Origin: Algibacter_G agarivorans
GTDB taxonomy: Bacteria > Bacteroidota > Bacteroidia > Flavobacteriales > Flavobacteriaceae
Direction: 5' to 3'
Length of the DNA stretch: 64,000 nt
Assembly: GCF_039543245.1 (NCBI RefSeq)
Contig: NZ_BAABJJ010000030.1
Coordinates: 1 to 64,000, forward strand
In this document: positions 34,047-43,687 of the stretch, piece after piece
How the letters are laid out: each line of letters starts with the position of its first letter
Numbering within the stretch: position 1 is the stretch's first letter
The notes under the pieces: model-generated
What the model saw: only the letters and a program-made list of their open reading frames with translations
The model's database searches: none
What the model was told of the DNA's origin: nothing
Translations under genes and position numbers: made by a program

Positions 34047-35522
34047 ATGGGAAATTATTTTAACACACTCTCTTTAAGAGATAAATTAAATCAATTATCG
34101 AAGTGTAGATTTATGGACGCTTCTGAGTTTGCGGACGGAGTAAATGCTTTAAAAGGAAAGAAAATAGTTATCGTAGGATGCGGTGCTCAAGGATTAAACC
34201 AAGGATTAAACATGAGAGATTCTGGATTAGATATCTCTTATGCGTTACGTGATGCTGCTATTGCTGAAAAACGTCAATCTTTTATAAACGCATCAGAAAA
34301 CGGATTTACAGTTGGTACTTACCAAGAGTTAATTCCAACAGCAGATTTAGTATTAAATTTAACACCAGATAAGCAACATACAAGTGTGGTGAAAGCGGTA
34401 ATGCCTTTAATGAAAAAAGGAGCAACCTTGTCATATTCTCATGGTTTTAACATTGTTGAAGAAGGTACGCAAGTACGTGAAGATCTTACTGTAATTATGG
34501 TAGCACCAAAGTGTCCAGGAACTGAGGTTCGTGAAGAATATAAGCGTGGTTTTGGTGTGCCAACATTAATTGCTGTGCATGAAGAGAATGATCCAGAAGG
34601 AAAAGGTTGGGCACAAGCTAAAGCTTATGCGGTTGCAACTGGTGGAGATAGAGCGGGTGTTTTGGCGTCATCTTTTATCGCCGAGGTAAAATCGGATTTA
34701 ATGGGAGAGCAAACCATTCTTTGTGGGTTGTTGCAAACAGGTTCTATCCTTTGTTTTGATAAAATGGTTGAAGAAGGAATCGATGCGGGTTATGCTTCAA
34801 AATTAATTCAATATGGTTGGGAAACTGTAACAGAAGGTCTTAAATATGGTGGTGTTACCAACATGATGGATAGATTATCTAACCCAGCAAAAATTAAAGC
34901 TTTTGAATTATCAGAAGAATTAAAAGATATTATGCGTCCGTTATTTCAAAAGCATATGGATGATATTATTGAAGGTCATTTTTCTGCTGGAATGATGGCA
35001 GATTGGGCTAACGACGATAAGAATTTATTAACATGGAGAGCTGCAACTGCTGAAACTAATTTTGAAAAAACACCAGCTGGTGATGTTGAAATTTCAGAAC
35101 AAGAATACTACGATAATGGTGTTTTAATGGTAGCTATGGTAAGAGCAGGAGTCGAATTAGCTTTTGAAGCTATGACAGATTCTGGAATAATTGATGCTTC
35201 TGCATATTACGAATCTTTACATGAAACCCCACTTATTGCAAACACGATTGCAAGACGTAAATTATACGAAATGAATAGTGTGATTTCTGATACAGCTGAG
35301 TACGGATGTTATTTATTCGATCATGCTTGTAAGCCTTTATTAGCAGATTTTATGAAAAATATCAAAACAGATGTTATTGGAAAGCCTTTTGCTAAAGATA
35401 ATGGAGAAGGTGTTGATAATGCTAAATTGATAGAAGTTAATGCAGCATTAAGAAATCATCCCGTTGAAAAAGTAGGTGAATTTTTAAGATCATCTATGAC
35501 GGCTATGAAGCCAATAGTATAG
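34047..35522 (+). CDS. ilvC: ketol-acid reductoisomerase (class II)
   Basis: At 491 residues this is the long, E. coli-type form. The Rossmann motif is VGCGAQGLNQGLNMRDSGLD, the APKCPGTEVREEYKRGFGVPTLIAVH segment carries NADPH and substrate contacts, and a duplicated C-terminal region contains the metal-binding LMGEQTILCGLLQTGSI and AETNFEKTPAGDVEISEQEY. It isomerises and reduces acetohydroxy acids in Ile/Val synthesis. It is followed by a strong terminator, so ilvA further on may be reached only by read-through or by its own promoter. Confidence 0.96.
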   Translation: MGNYFNTLSLRDKLNQLSKCRFMDASEFADGVNALKGKKIVIVGCGAQGLNQGLNMRDSGLDISYALRDAAIAEKRQSFINASENGFTVGTYQELIPTADLVLNLTPDKQHTSVVKAVMPLMKKGATLSYSHGFNIVEEGTQVREDLTVIMVAPKCPGTEVREEYKRGFGVPTLIAVHEENDPEGKGWAQAKAYAVATGGDRAGVLASSFIAEVKSDLMGEQTILCGLLQTGSILCFDKMVEEGIDAGYASKLIQYGWETVTEGLKYGGVTNMMDRLSNPAKIKAFELSEELKDIMRPLFQKHMDDIIEGHFSAGMMADWANDDKNLLTWRAATAETNFEKTPAGDVEISEQEYYDNGVLMVAMVRAGVELAFEAMTDSGIIDASAYYESLHETPLIANTIARRKLYEMNSVISDTAEYGCYLFDHACKPLLADFMKNIKTDVIGKPFAKDNGEGVDNAKLIEVNAALRNHPVEKVGEFLRSSMTAMKPIV

Positions 35523-35558
35523 TAGTAAGAACACAACTAAACTAAACTATATATTCAG

Positions 35559-35597
35559 AAAACCTGTCAGATGTTATCATTTTGACAGGTTTTTTTT
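35559..35597 (+). terminator. terminator after ilvC
   Basis: AAAACCTGTCA (35559-35569) pairs with TGACAGGTTTT (35583-35593), loop of 13 bases, with a T-run to 35597. It splits ilvC from ilvA, which starts at 35655. Confidence 0.88.
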
Positions 35598-35654
35598 GCC
35601 GTAAATTGTAACTTGCATTGAAGTTTAAATGAGTTCATAAATAAATCAAACAGA

Positions 35655-36920
35655 ATGAATAAGGAAAAACAAACATATTTTCCTAGTTTAGAAAACGTAA
35701 AAGCGGCGGCTGAAACAATCAAAAAGGTTTCGTTAGTAACACCTTTAAGCCAAAGTTTAAGGTATTCAAAACAATTTGATGCAAATATCCTTTTAAAACG
35801 TGAAGATTTACAACAGGTGCGTTCCTATAAAATAAGAGGTGCTTATAATAAAATAAGTTCATTAACTTCTACGCAATCTAAAAATGGTGTGGTCTGTGCC
35901 AGTGCTGGAAATCATGCGCAGGGCGTTGCTTTATCTTGTAAATTATTAGAGATTAAAGGTACTATTTATATGCCAGCTCCAACCCCAAACCAAAAGGTGG
36001 AGCAGGTTAAAATGTTTGGAGAAGATTTTATAGAAATTAGGCTAGTTGGTGATACGTTTGATGATTCATATCATGCCGCCATGTTGGAATGTAAGTCTTT
36101 AGGTAAAACATTCATCCATCCTTTTAATGATGAAAAAGTTATTGAAGGGCAAGCAACTATTGCTTTAGAGATTTTAGAGCAAGCAACAGAACCTATTGAT
36201 TATGTGTTTATAGCCGTAGGTGGCGGCGGTTTAGCTGCGGGTTTGTCAACGGTCTTTAAAGCATTGTCTCCAAATACAAAAATTATTGGTGTTGAACCAG
36301 AAGGCGCACCATCCATGACCGTCTCCATAAAAAACGATAAGAACACAACATTAGATCAAATTGAAAAGTTTGTTGATGGCGCTGCAGTTAAACGTGTTGG
36401 CGATTTAACTTTTCCAATATGCAAGCAGAATCTTGATGCGATGATTACTGTTCCAGAAGGGAAAGTTTGTCAAACCATTTTGGATCTGTATAACAGAGAT
36501 GCTATTGTAGTAGAACCTGCCGGCGCATTGAGTATTTCAGCATTGGATTTTTATGCTGAAGCTATTAAAGGAAAAAACGTAGTTTGTGTGGTTAGCGGAA
36601 GTAATAATGATATTACAAGAACATCTGAGATAAAAGAGCGTGCTTTGTTATATGCCAATTTAAAACATTATTTTATTATAAAATTTCCGCAACGTGCTGG
36701 AGCTTTAAAAGAATTTGTAGTGGATATTTTGGGTAAGAATGATGATATTACGTACTTTCAATATGCAAAAAAAACAAATCGAGAAAATGGTTCGGCTGTA
36801 GTAGGTGTTCAATTGAAATCTGCCTCAGATTTAGAACCCTTAATCACTAAAATGAAAGCTCAAAATTTTTATGGTGATTACCTAAATGATAAACCAGATC
36901 TATTTCAGTTTTTGGTGTAA
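35655..36920 (+). CDS. ilvA: threonine ammonia-lyase, biosynthetic
   Basis: The 421-residue PLP enzyme contains the lysine motif VRSYKIRGAYNKI, the phosphate-binding loop SAGNHAQGVALSCK and the glycine loop VGGGGLAAGLSTV. Residues about 335-420 form a single ACT-like regulatory segment (YFIIKFPQRAGALKEFV, DYLNDKPDLFQFLV), unlike the two ACT-like parts of E. coli IlvA. It converts threonine to 2-oxobutanoate, entry point of isoleucine synthesis. It comes after the ilvC terminator but in the same direction. The gap to gapN (36921-37101) holds nothing recognisable. Confidence 0.95.
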   Translation: MNKEKQTYFPSLENVKAAAETIKKVSLVTPLSQSLRYSKQFDANILLKREDLQQVRSYKIRGAYNKISSLTSTQSKNGVVCASAGNHAQGVALSCKLLEIKGTIYMPAPTPNQKVEQVKMFGEDFIEIRLVGDTFDDSYHAAMLECKSLGKTFIHPFNDEKVIEGQATIALEILEQATEPIDYVFIAVGGGGLAAGLSTVFKALSPNTKIIGVEPEGAPSMTVSIKNDKNTTLDQIEKFVDGAAVKRVGDLTFPICKQNLDAMITVPEGKVCQTILDLYNRDAIVVEPAGALSISALDFYAEAIKGKNVVCVVSGSNNDITRTSEIKERALLYANLKHYFIIKFPQRAGALKEFVVDILGKNDDITYFQYAKKTNRENGSAVVGVQLKSASDLEPLITKMKAQNFYGDYLNDKPDLFQFLV

Positions 36921-37101
36921 ATTTCTTCTTTTTTATTTCTTCAAAAGAGAAAAATTCCGAAATCGTTTGCGTTATGAAACTATTACTTATTTGAATTTCA
37001 GTGAGTAATTCCCAGTTATTTTCAGTTAATTTGGTAATGTTAGTTTAATCAAAATAGAATAAAGAAATTTAAGATTTTAGACTTAACATTAACTCAGAAC
37101 T

Positions 37102-38694
37102 ATGAAACAGCCTTTTACAGAAATTCCAGAAGCTTATAAAATTGAATCTCTTTTACACCAAAAAACATATCTCGTAAATGGCGAGCTTAAAAATTGGGAA
37201 GGAGATATTGCTGAAGTGTATTCAACTATTTCATCAACTTCAAACTATAAGCAAACACTTTTAGGGACGATTCCTCAACTTGGCGAAAAGGAAGCTATAG
37301 AAGTTCTTGATTCAGCAATTTTAGCTTATGATAAAGGTAAAGGACTATGGTCAACAATGAAAGTTGGCGATAGAATTGCTTGTATGGAAACGTTTGTTGA
37401 GCAGATGAAAACGAAGCGTGAGGAAGTTGTAAAACTACTCATGTGGGAAATAGGAAAAAATCTCCTAGATTCTGAGAAAGAATTTGATAGAACCGTCGAT
37501 TACATTTACGATACCATTGAAGCTTACAAGCAAATAGATAGAGACTCGGCAAAATTCGAAAAAAACGCTGGAGTTTATGCACACATTCGTCGCGGACCTT
37601 TAGGAGTGGTTTTATGTTTAGGTCCTTATAATTACCCATTAAATGAAACGTTTACCTTGTTGATTCCAGCGTTAATCATGGGGAATCCAGTGATTTTCAA
37701 ACCAGCAAAACTTGGCGTTTTATTAATATCTCCTTTGTTGGAAGCCTTTCAAAGCAGTTTTCCAGAAGGTGTAGTAAATATTGTTTACGGTCGTGGGCGT
37801 GTTTTAGCAACCCCAATTATGCAATCTGGAAAAATTGACGTGTTGGCTTTAATTGGTAATAGTAAATCTGCTAATGCTTTACAATCTCAACATCCCAAGG
37901 GAAATAGACTTAGAATGGTTTTAGGCTTAGAGGCTAAAAATCCAGCTATAGTATTACCAGATGCCGATTTGGATTCGGCGGTTGATGAATGTATTGCAGG
38001 AACCTTGTCTTTTAACGGGCAACGTTGTACAGCATTAAAAGTATTGTATGTTCATGAATCTGTAGTTGAAGAATTTAACAGACGATTTGCTTTCAAAGTA
38101 GATCAACTTAAATTTGGAAACCCTTGGGAAGAAGGTGCTAAATTAACACCCCTTCCAGAAGAAGATAAGCCAGCATATATTCAAGAATTGATTGATGATG
38201 CTAAAGAAAAAGGAGCAAGTATTTTAAATAAAAAGGGAGGTGAAACTTCTGAAAATTTTATATTCCCAGCAGTTTTGTATCCAGTAACTAAGGATATGCG
38301 CGTTTTTAGAGAAGAACAATTTGGACCCGTCGTGCCAGTGGTGTCTTTTTCAGATATCGAAGAGCCATTGGATGACATGGCAGAATCGAATTATGGGCAA
38401 CAGGTAAGTTTGTTTGGTCAAAACATTCACACCTTATCGCCGTTAATAGATACACTGGTTAATTTGGTTTGTCGTGTTAATTTAAATAGTTCTTGCCAAC
38501 GTGGTCCAGATGTTTATCCATTTACAGGAAGAAAGGATTCTGCATTTGGTACATTAAGCGTTCATGATGCTTTACGTTCTTTTTCAATTAGAACTTTTGT
38601 AGCTTCAAAAGATAATACCTATAATAATGCCATATTGGAAGAATTATTAGAAAAGAAAACCTCAAATTTCATCAGTACAGATTATATTTTGTAG
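37102..38694 (+). CDS. gapN: NADP-dependent glyceraldehyde-3-phosphate dehydrogenase (non-phosphorylating)
   Basis: This 530-residue aldehyde dehydrogenase has catalytic E277 in LGLEAKNPAI and nucleophile C309 in SFNGQRCTALKVLYVH. The late segment NSSCQRGPDVYPFTGRKDSAFGTLSVHDALRSFSIR matches the GapN subfamily, whose members oxidise glyceraldehyde-3-phosphate straight to 3-phosphoglycerate with NADP. The signature RGPLGVVLCLGPYNYPLNETFTLLIPALI is typical for the group. Its role would be NADPH supply. Expression with ilvA is unlikely: the 180-base gap has no coding or hairpin signal. Confidence 0.92.
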   Translation: MKQPFTEIPEAYKIESLLHQKTYLVNGELKNWEGDIAEVYSTISSTSNYKQTLLGTIPQLGEKEAIEVLDSAILAYDKGKGLWSTMKVGDRIACMETFVEQMKTKREEVVKLLMWEIGKNLLDSEKEFDRTVDYIYDTIEAYKQIDRDSAKFEKNAGVYAHIRRGPLGVVLCLGPYNYPLNETFTLLIPALIMGNPVIFKPAKLGVLLISPLLEAFQSSFPEGVVNIVYGRGRVLATPIMQSGKIDVLALIGNSKSANALQSQHPKGNRLRMVLGLEAKNPAIVLPDADLDSAVDECIAGTLSFNGQRCTALKVLYVHESVVEEFNRRFAFKVDQLKFGNPWEEGAKLTPLPEEDKPAYIQELIDDAKEKGASILNKKGGETSENFIFPAVLYPVTKDMRVFREEQFGPVVPVVSFSDIEEPLDDMAESNYGQQVSLFGQNIHTLSPLIDTLVNLVCRVNLNSSCQRGPDVYPFTGRKDSAFGTLSVHDALRSFSIRTFVASKDNTYNNAILEELLEKKTSNFISTDYIL

Positions 38695-38729
38695 TCAATA
38701 TTGATTATTTTACAAAAAAAAGAGTAGAT

Positions 38730-39236
38730 ATGAAGATTCTTAAAATTATAGTAGCAGCCATGTTTTCAATAACGATTTTTAGCTGCGGAGGAAAGGAAGA
38801 AAAGAAAAAAGAAGGATTTAGTTATGAAAAGAAATCCGAGGTTTCAGAAAAAGTAGAAAGTAATCCTAATGACGTTGTAATTACAGGTAATGACGCCATG
38901 CAATTCAACAAAAAAGAAATTAAAGTTAAAGCTGGAGAGAAAGTAAAAATCACATTGAAACACATTGGTAAAATGGATAAAAATGTGATGGGGCATAATT
39001 TCGTTTTACTCAAACAAGGTGTGAGTCTAACTGCTTTTGGAAATAAGGCTGCTACAGCAAGTGCTAACGAGTATATTCCTGAAGGTTCTGAGGATGTTAT
39101 TGCACATACAAAGCTAATCGGAGGTGGTGAAACTGCTGTTATTGAGTTCGATGCTCCTATAGCTGGAACTTACCAATTTTTGTGTAGCTTCCCAGGGCAT
39201 TATGCTATAATGAAAGGAAAGTTTATAGTTGAGTAA
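38730..39236 (+). CDS. azurin-like cupredoxin lipoprotein
   Basis: The 168-residue precursor carries an SpII signal with the cysteine at residue 19 (TIFSC) and a lysine/glutamate-rich linker of about 25 residues. The type-1 copper fold follows. Copper ligands are H89 in MGHNFVL, C152 in CSFPGHY, H157 and M161. It would be a lipid-anchored periplasmic electron carrier. It starts 35 bases after gapN on the same strand and converges with the DUF1080 gene, whose stop is one base away, so both transcripts must overlap there. Confidence 0.94.
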   Translation: MKILKIIVAAMFSITIFSCGGKEEKKKEGFSYEKKSEVSEKVESNPNDVVITGNDAMQFNKKEIKVKAGEKVKITLKHIGKMDKNVMGHNFVLLKQGVSLTAFGNKAATASANEYIPEGSEDVIAHTKLIGGGETAVIEFDAPIAGTYQFLCSFPGHYAIMKGKFIVE

Positions 39237-39237
39237 A

Positions 39238-40038
39238 TTACAGTTCTAGAATTTCGATGTTTTTAAATTCCACGGGGTGACTTTCACTTTGTAATGAAAT
39301 GAATCCGCTCTTCAATGGAAGGTCTTCTTTAGACTTCCATAAATCTTGATTGTAATCTACTTTACCTCCAAAATGGGGTTTTGTATAACGCAATACTTCT
39401 TCTCCATTTATAAAGTGTTTTATAATAGAATCATTTCTAACTTCAATCTCAATATTTACCCATTGTTCTCCATGAAAGGTTTTAGAAGATGAAGTTATAC
39501 AATGGTCTGTTTTAAGTTCTCCATCCATTTCTACATGTGTTCCTGGGGTGCATAAATTTGCTGTTGCTCGCTCATCGGTACCGTTTCCTCCTAATAATTG
39601 CACTTCTATGGAAACTGGAAATTTTTGGTCTAAGCCTATGTTTTTTGGGTCTTCACAATGAATCATAATACCGCTGTTGCGATTAGCCCAACCAGCACCA
39701 TCCGAAAGTTGCTTACCAGTAAACCTATAGTCCATTCTAAATTTATAATTCGAAAATGAGTTTTTATAATAAATATGACCGAATGAGTTGTTGAAAACGT
39801 CATCATATTCATGATAACTTACTTTCATAACGCCATCTTCAACTATAAATGTGTTTTTGTAATTATCTCCAACAGGGTGACCTTTTATTTTTACTATCCA
39901 ATCATCTAAGTCCTTTCCATTAAATAATTTTACCCATTTTTCTTTTGTGTTATTTTCTGAATTTTCAGATTTATTTTTACAAGAATATAATAAGGTTATC
40001 GTAATTGCAATAAGGGCAAGTTTGTTAAAAAATCTCAT
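39238..40038 (-). CDS. DUF1080 (3-keto-disaccharide hydrolase-like) lipoprotein
   Basis: The ATG at 40038 gives 266 residues with an SpII signal, cysteine near residue 20 (LYSCKNK). The DUF1080 concanavalin-like fold shows KLFNGKDLDDWIVKIKGHP, YRFTGKQLSDGAGWANRNSGIMIHCEDP, VEVQLLGGNGTDERATANL and FISLQSESHPVEFKNIEI. Members of this family have been shown to hydrolyse 3-keto-glycosides in recent work on Bacteroidota. It lies 10 bases downstream of the small-subunit gene of the GMC dehydrogenase, so a shared pathway is likely. It is likely periplasmic. Confidence 0.88.
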   Translation of the reverse strand: MRFFNKLALIAITITLLYSCKNKSENSENNTKEKWVKLFNGKDLDDWIVKIKGHPVGDNYKNTFIVEDGVMKVSYHEYDDVFNNSFGHIYYKNSFSNYKFRMDYRFTGKQLSDGAGWANRNSGIMIHCEDPKNIGLDQKFPVSIEVQLLGGNGTDERATANLCTPGTHVEMDGELKTDHCITSSSKTFHGEQWVNIEIEVRNDSIIKHFINGEEVLRYTKPHFGGKVDYNQDLWKSKEDLPLKSGFISLQSESHPVEFKNIEILEL

Positions 40039-40048
40039 ATAATTATTT

Positions 40049-40678
40049 TTATAATGACCAAACTCTTCCGTTAGGAAGGTCTTCAATAGGAATACAACCA
40101 ATTTGAGTACCAGGAACTGGGTCATAGTTTAATACCTCTTCACCAACTTTTTCCGAAGTAAAATATCCAAATAATGTATATCTTTTTACAGATAATAAAA
40201 ACTGATATAATACATAGTTATCCATTTGTAAAGCTGTAATTTTTTCAATTGGAAGTTTTTGTTCTGCTAAAATAGCTTCTGTAGCATCGTCAGAAATCTT
40301 AAAATAAAAGGCAAGTAGTGTTTCAAATTGTTCTTTTTTGCCTTTTATTACTTCAGAATTAAACTGAGATTTAAATTTCTTAGCAAATACTGAAGCGCCT
40401 AGTTTAAATATATCTTGATTCATTTTTATTTCTATATCATGATACATTATATCTAAAAATTGAGGGACATTAACATCTAAGGCACCAGGTGTGTCAGAAA
40501 CAGGTATAATAATATCTGCTAAATGTGTTACGATATATTTTTCATCTGAAGATAAAAATAAAGGAGACCATGTATTGGTTTCCGCAGTACAAGAATACAA
40601 CATATTAAAAATAGTTGGCGCTGCAACAGTATAGCCCAAACTCATACTTAAATTCTTTAAAGCGCTTCTTCTGTTCAT
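40049..40678 (-). CDS. gluconate 2-dehydrogenase subunit 3 family protein, Tat-exported
   Basis: The ATG at 40678 gives 209 residues beginning MNRRSALKNLSMSLGYTVAA, a twin-arginine signal sequence. The body has the helical subunit 3 pattern (HLADIIIPVSDTPGALDVNVPQFLDIMYHD, YFTSEKVGEEVLNYDPVPGTQIGCIPIED). Such subunits travel with GMC dehydrogenases and are needed for their export through the Tat pore (hitchhiker). It lies four bases after the GMC gene and fits that role. A start at 40720 would overlap the GMC gene and precede the twin-arginine motif, so it is less likely. Confidence 0.9.
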   Translation of the reverse strand: MNRRSALKNLSMSLGYTVAAPTIFNMLYSCTAETNTWSPLFLSSDEKYIVTHLADIIIPVSDTPGALDVNVPQFLDIMYHDIEIKMNQDIFKLGASVFAKKFKSQFNSEVIKGKKEQFETLLAFYFKISDDATEAILAEQKLPIEKITALQMDNYVLYQFLLSVKRYTLFGYFTSEKVGEEVLNYDPVPGTQIGCIPIEDLPNGRVWSL

Positions 40679-40682
40679 AATC

Positions 40683-42395
40683 TTAAGCGTTTTTATTCTT
40701 TTTAAATTCAGCCGCCGCATGGTTCGCTGCTCTAGCTGTTAAAGCCATATAGGTTAATGACGGATTCTGGCAAGCAGATGAAGTCATGCAAGAACCATCG
40801 GTAACATAAACATTAGGCACTGTGTGTATTTGGTTGTGCTTATTTAATACAGATGTTTTAGGGCTATGCCCCATTCTTGCAGCACCCATTTCGTGTATGG
40901 CAATACCGGGTGTGCTTTTAGCATTAAAGCCTACAACATTTTTAAACCCAGCTGCTTTAAGCATAGCAATAGCTTGCCTTTCCATGTCTTCTTTCATTTT
41001 TAATTCATTTTCTCTAAACGTAACGTTAAAGTCTACAGTTGGTAATCCCCATTCGTCTAATTTGTCATAGTTTAAAGTAATTTTATTATCATGATAAGGT
41101 AAGCATTCTCCAAATCCACCCATTCCTATTCTCCAATGTCCAGGTTTCATTAGTTCATCTTTTAGGTCTTTACCATAATTAAGTTCGCCTATATTTCGTT
41201 TCCAATTGGTTCTACTTGCACTACCTTGATAGCCATAGCCGCGTAAAAAATCTTTATGCTTCGTTTTTGTGTTTAAATTTCTAAAACGAGGAATATAAAA
41301 GCCATTGGGTCGTCTTCCTTTATAATAAAGGTTTTCAAAACCTTCTACTTCTGCAGAAGCGCCAGATTTTGAAGTGTGATCCATGATGTTATGTCCTAAT
41401 TCGCCACTATCATTTCCTAATCCGTTTGGAAATCGCTCAGATTTAGATTGCATTAAAATACTTGCAGTTCCTATGGTTGAGGCACAACCAAAAATGATAG
41501 ATGCTTTAAAGAATATTTTTTCTCTGGTTTCCGCATCAATAACATTTACTCCTGAAGCGAGACCTTTTTTCTCGTCATAGACTATTTCGTAAGCAATGGA
41601 GTTGTGTCTAAGATGCATATTTCCTGTGCGTTCGGCTGCTGGTAATGTGGATGAATTGCTGCTAAAATACCCGCCAAATGGACAGCCTCTTACACATCTG
41701 TTTCTAAATTGGCAATTAGAGCGCCCCTCATGCATGGTGTTTCCTGTTTTATGGGCTGTTCTGCCAATAGTTAATAAACGGTCATCGAAGTTCTCCTTTA
41801 ATTTCTTTTGCAGCTCCAGTTCTACGCAATTCAAATCCATAGGTTCAGATAATTTTCCATCTGGTAAATGCGGAAGTCCTAAATTTTGACCAGAAACACC
41901 TATAAATTCTTCTACTCTATCGTACCAAGGTGCGATATCCTTATAGCGAATTGGCCAATCAATACCATGTCCATCTTTTTTATTGGCTTCAAAATCCATG
42001 TCGCTCAATCGATAGGATTGTCTTGCCCACATGAGTGATCGTCCGCCTACATGGTAGCCTCTAATCCAATCAAAAGGTTTTACTTCATTGTAAGGATGCT
42101 TTAAATCATTTACAAACCAGTGCTTGCTATATGGGCCTAATATATAGGACTTATTCTGTTTTTTTTGGTTTTCAACATCTTCTGGATTTTTTGTGCCTCT
42201 ATGCTTCAAATCCCAAGGATCTAAATGCATTGTTGGGTAGTCTTCGATGTGTTTTACTAAGCGCCCTCTGTCAAGAACTAAGGTTTTTAATCCATTTTCA
42301 CACAGTTCTTTAGCTGCCCATCCACCACTTATCCCAGTGCCTATAACAATAGCATCGTAAACTGTTGGGTACTCGGTAATTTCTTCTTTAATCAT
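40683..42395 (-). CDS. GMC-family sugar dehydrogenase, large subunit
   Basis: The 570-residue flavoprotein begins with an FAD motif (IVIGTGISGGWAAKELCENG) at residues 16-35 and has GYHVGGRSLMWARQSYR, the cysteine-rich NRCVRGCPFGGYF segment and a C-terminal HEMGAARMGHSP and NPSLTYMALTARAANHA, where the His-Asn pair of the active site is expected. It has no signal peptide of its own and would be exported with the Tat subunit 3. The pair resembles glucoside 3-dehydrogenases and related sugar dehydrogenases of Bacteroidota. It is divergent from the AraC gene, 149 bases away. Confidence 0.92.
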   Translation of the reverse strand: MIKEEITEYPTVYDAIVIGTGISGGWAAKELCENGLKTLVLDRGRLVKHIEDYPTMHLDPWDLKHRGTKNPEDVENQKKQNKSYILGPYSKHWFVNDLKHPYNEVKPFDWIRGYHVGGRSLMWARQSYRLSDMDFEANKKDGHGIDWPIRYKDIAPWYDRVEEFIGVSGQNLGLPHLPDGKLSEPMDLNCVELELQKKLKENFDDRLLTIGRTAHKTGNTMHEGRSNCQFRNRCVRGCPFGGYFSSNSSTLPAAERTGNMHLRHNSIAYEIVYDEKKGLASGVNVIDAETREKIFFKASIIFGCASTIGTASILMQSKSERFPNGLGNDSGELGHNIMDHTSKSGASAEVEGFENLYYKGRRPNGFYIPRFRNLNTKTKHKDFLRGYGYQGSASRTNWKRNIGELNYGKDLKDELMKPGHWRIGMGGFGECLPYHDNKITLNYDKLDEWGLPTVDFNVTFRENELKMKEDMERQAIAMLKAAGFKNVVGFNAKSTPGIAIHEMGAARMGHSPKTSVLNKHNQIHTVPNVYVTDGSCMTSSACQNPSLTYMALTARAANHAAAEFKKNKNA

Positions 42396-42544
42396 GCTTA
42401 ATATTTAATAAATAGTAAAGTAAAAATGGCGATAAATTTGATTAACCTACAATCTCTATCCTTAAAACAGAGAAATTAATAATTTAATTCTTAATTATTC
42501 GAAAATTAACTAATTTGCGTGGTATTCATGTTTAAATTATTTCA

Positions 42545-43588
42545 GTGAAAATAAACACACAAAAAATTCAACCCTATGAAGCCGACGGTGTTGTGTATCA
42601 TGCCGATACATGTTTGCCTTTAATTGATGCTTATAAGAGGAAAAAATTAAAATTTAAAGCACTTGCGCGACATACGTATCCTGGGGATAGGTTAGACGAA
42701 AATACATTAGGGCTTAATAGTATTGGTTATTGGGACGCTAACGAGCCGCAAGATTGGGGTTTGGATTGGCATAGGAACGAAGGTATAGAATTTCATTTTT
42801 TAGAATCAGGCTCTATGCCTTATGCGCAGGAAAATAAAGAGGTCATGTTAATGCCAAACCATTTAACAATTACGCGTCCTTGGGAGGCGCATAAGGTAGG
42901 GGATCCGCATATTGGTATGGGGAAATTCTATTGGGTGATTATAGATTTAGGAGTTCGAAGGCCTCATCAGGAATGGGTTTGGCCTGATTGGATTACATTA
43001 ACACCAAAAGATTTAACAAGGCTTACAACTATTTTAAGACAAAATGAAAAGTCTGTTTGGAAAACCGATCAGCGTGTTAGGGATTGTTTTCTTCGTATTA
43101 ATAAAGCAATTAATACAGATAAAAAAGGGAGTAATGCTTCAAGAATAAGATTGTTAGTTAATTATTTGCTGATTCTGCTATTGGATTTAATGAATACCGA
43201 CGATATTATTTTAAATGAGTCATTAACAGATAGTTCAAGAAGTGTGAAATATTTTTTAAATGAATTAGAAAAGAATCTTTCTGAAAACTGGACAATTGAG
43301 CTTATGGCTGAATCGGCAGGGGTTGGAATAACTCGATTCACTCATCATTGTAAACGATTAACTAATTTAACGCCAATGCGTTACTTGGCTATGAGGCGCT
43401 TAGAGCTGTCAAAAAGTATGCTTCAGAAAAATTTAAATTTAAGCATTACAGAAGTGGCTTATTCATGTGGTTTTGCAACGAGTCAATATTTTTCAACAGT
43501 ATTTAAAAAACATGAAAAATGTTCGCCAAACGAATTTAGAACGAGATTTCAGATTCGTGAAAATATAAGTGCTTACCCTGAAGTATAA
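42545..43588 (+). CDS. AraC-family transcriptional regulator
   Basis: The 347-residue protein has an N-terminal cupin-like ligand-binding half (GIEFHFLESGSMPYAQENKEVMLMPNHLTITRPWEAH) and a C-terminal AraC domain of two helix-turn-helix units (WTIELMAESAGVGITRFTHHCKRL, LSITEVAYSCGFATSQYFSTVFKKH). The start is GTG; no ATG lies in frame upstream. It lies at the centre of a divergent cluster, with the GMC genes to one side and the isomerase/MFS genes to the other, and most likely regulates both in response to a sugar. Binding sites in the 149-base gap could not be assigned. Confidence 0.92.
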   Translation: MKINTQKIQPYEADGVVYHADTCLPLIDAYKRKKLKFKALARHTYPGDRLDENTLGLNSIGYWDANEPQDWGLDWHRNEGIEFHFLESGSMPYAQENKEVMLMPNHLTITRPWEAHKVGDPHIGMGKFYWVIIDLGVRRPHQEWVWPDWITLTPKDLTRLTTILRQNEKSVWKTDQRVRDCFLRINKAINTDKKGSNASRIRLLVNYLLILLLDLMNTDDIILNESLTDSSRSVKYFLNELEKNLSENWTIELMAESAGVGITRFTHHCKRLTNLTPMRYLAMRRLELSKSMLQKNLNLSITEVAYSCGFATSQYFSTVFKKHEKCSPNEFRTRFQIRENISAYPEV

Positions 43589-43687
43589 TATTTGGTTTGT
43601 TTAAATTCTTTCACTGAATAAAAATAAACAACACATATGTTTTATTTATATATTTTCACATATTAACTAATTTACCAATCAACTAGT

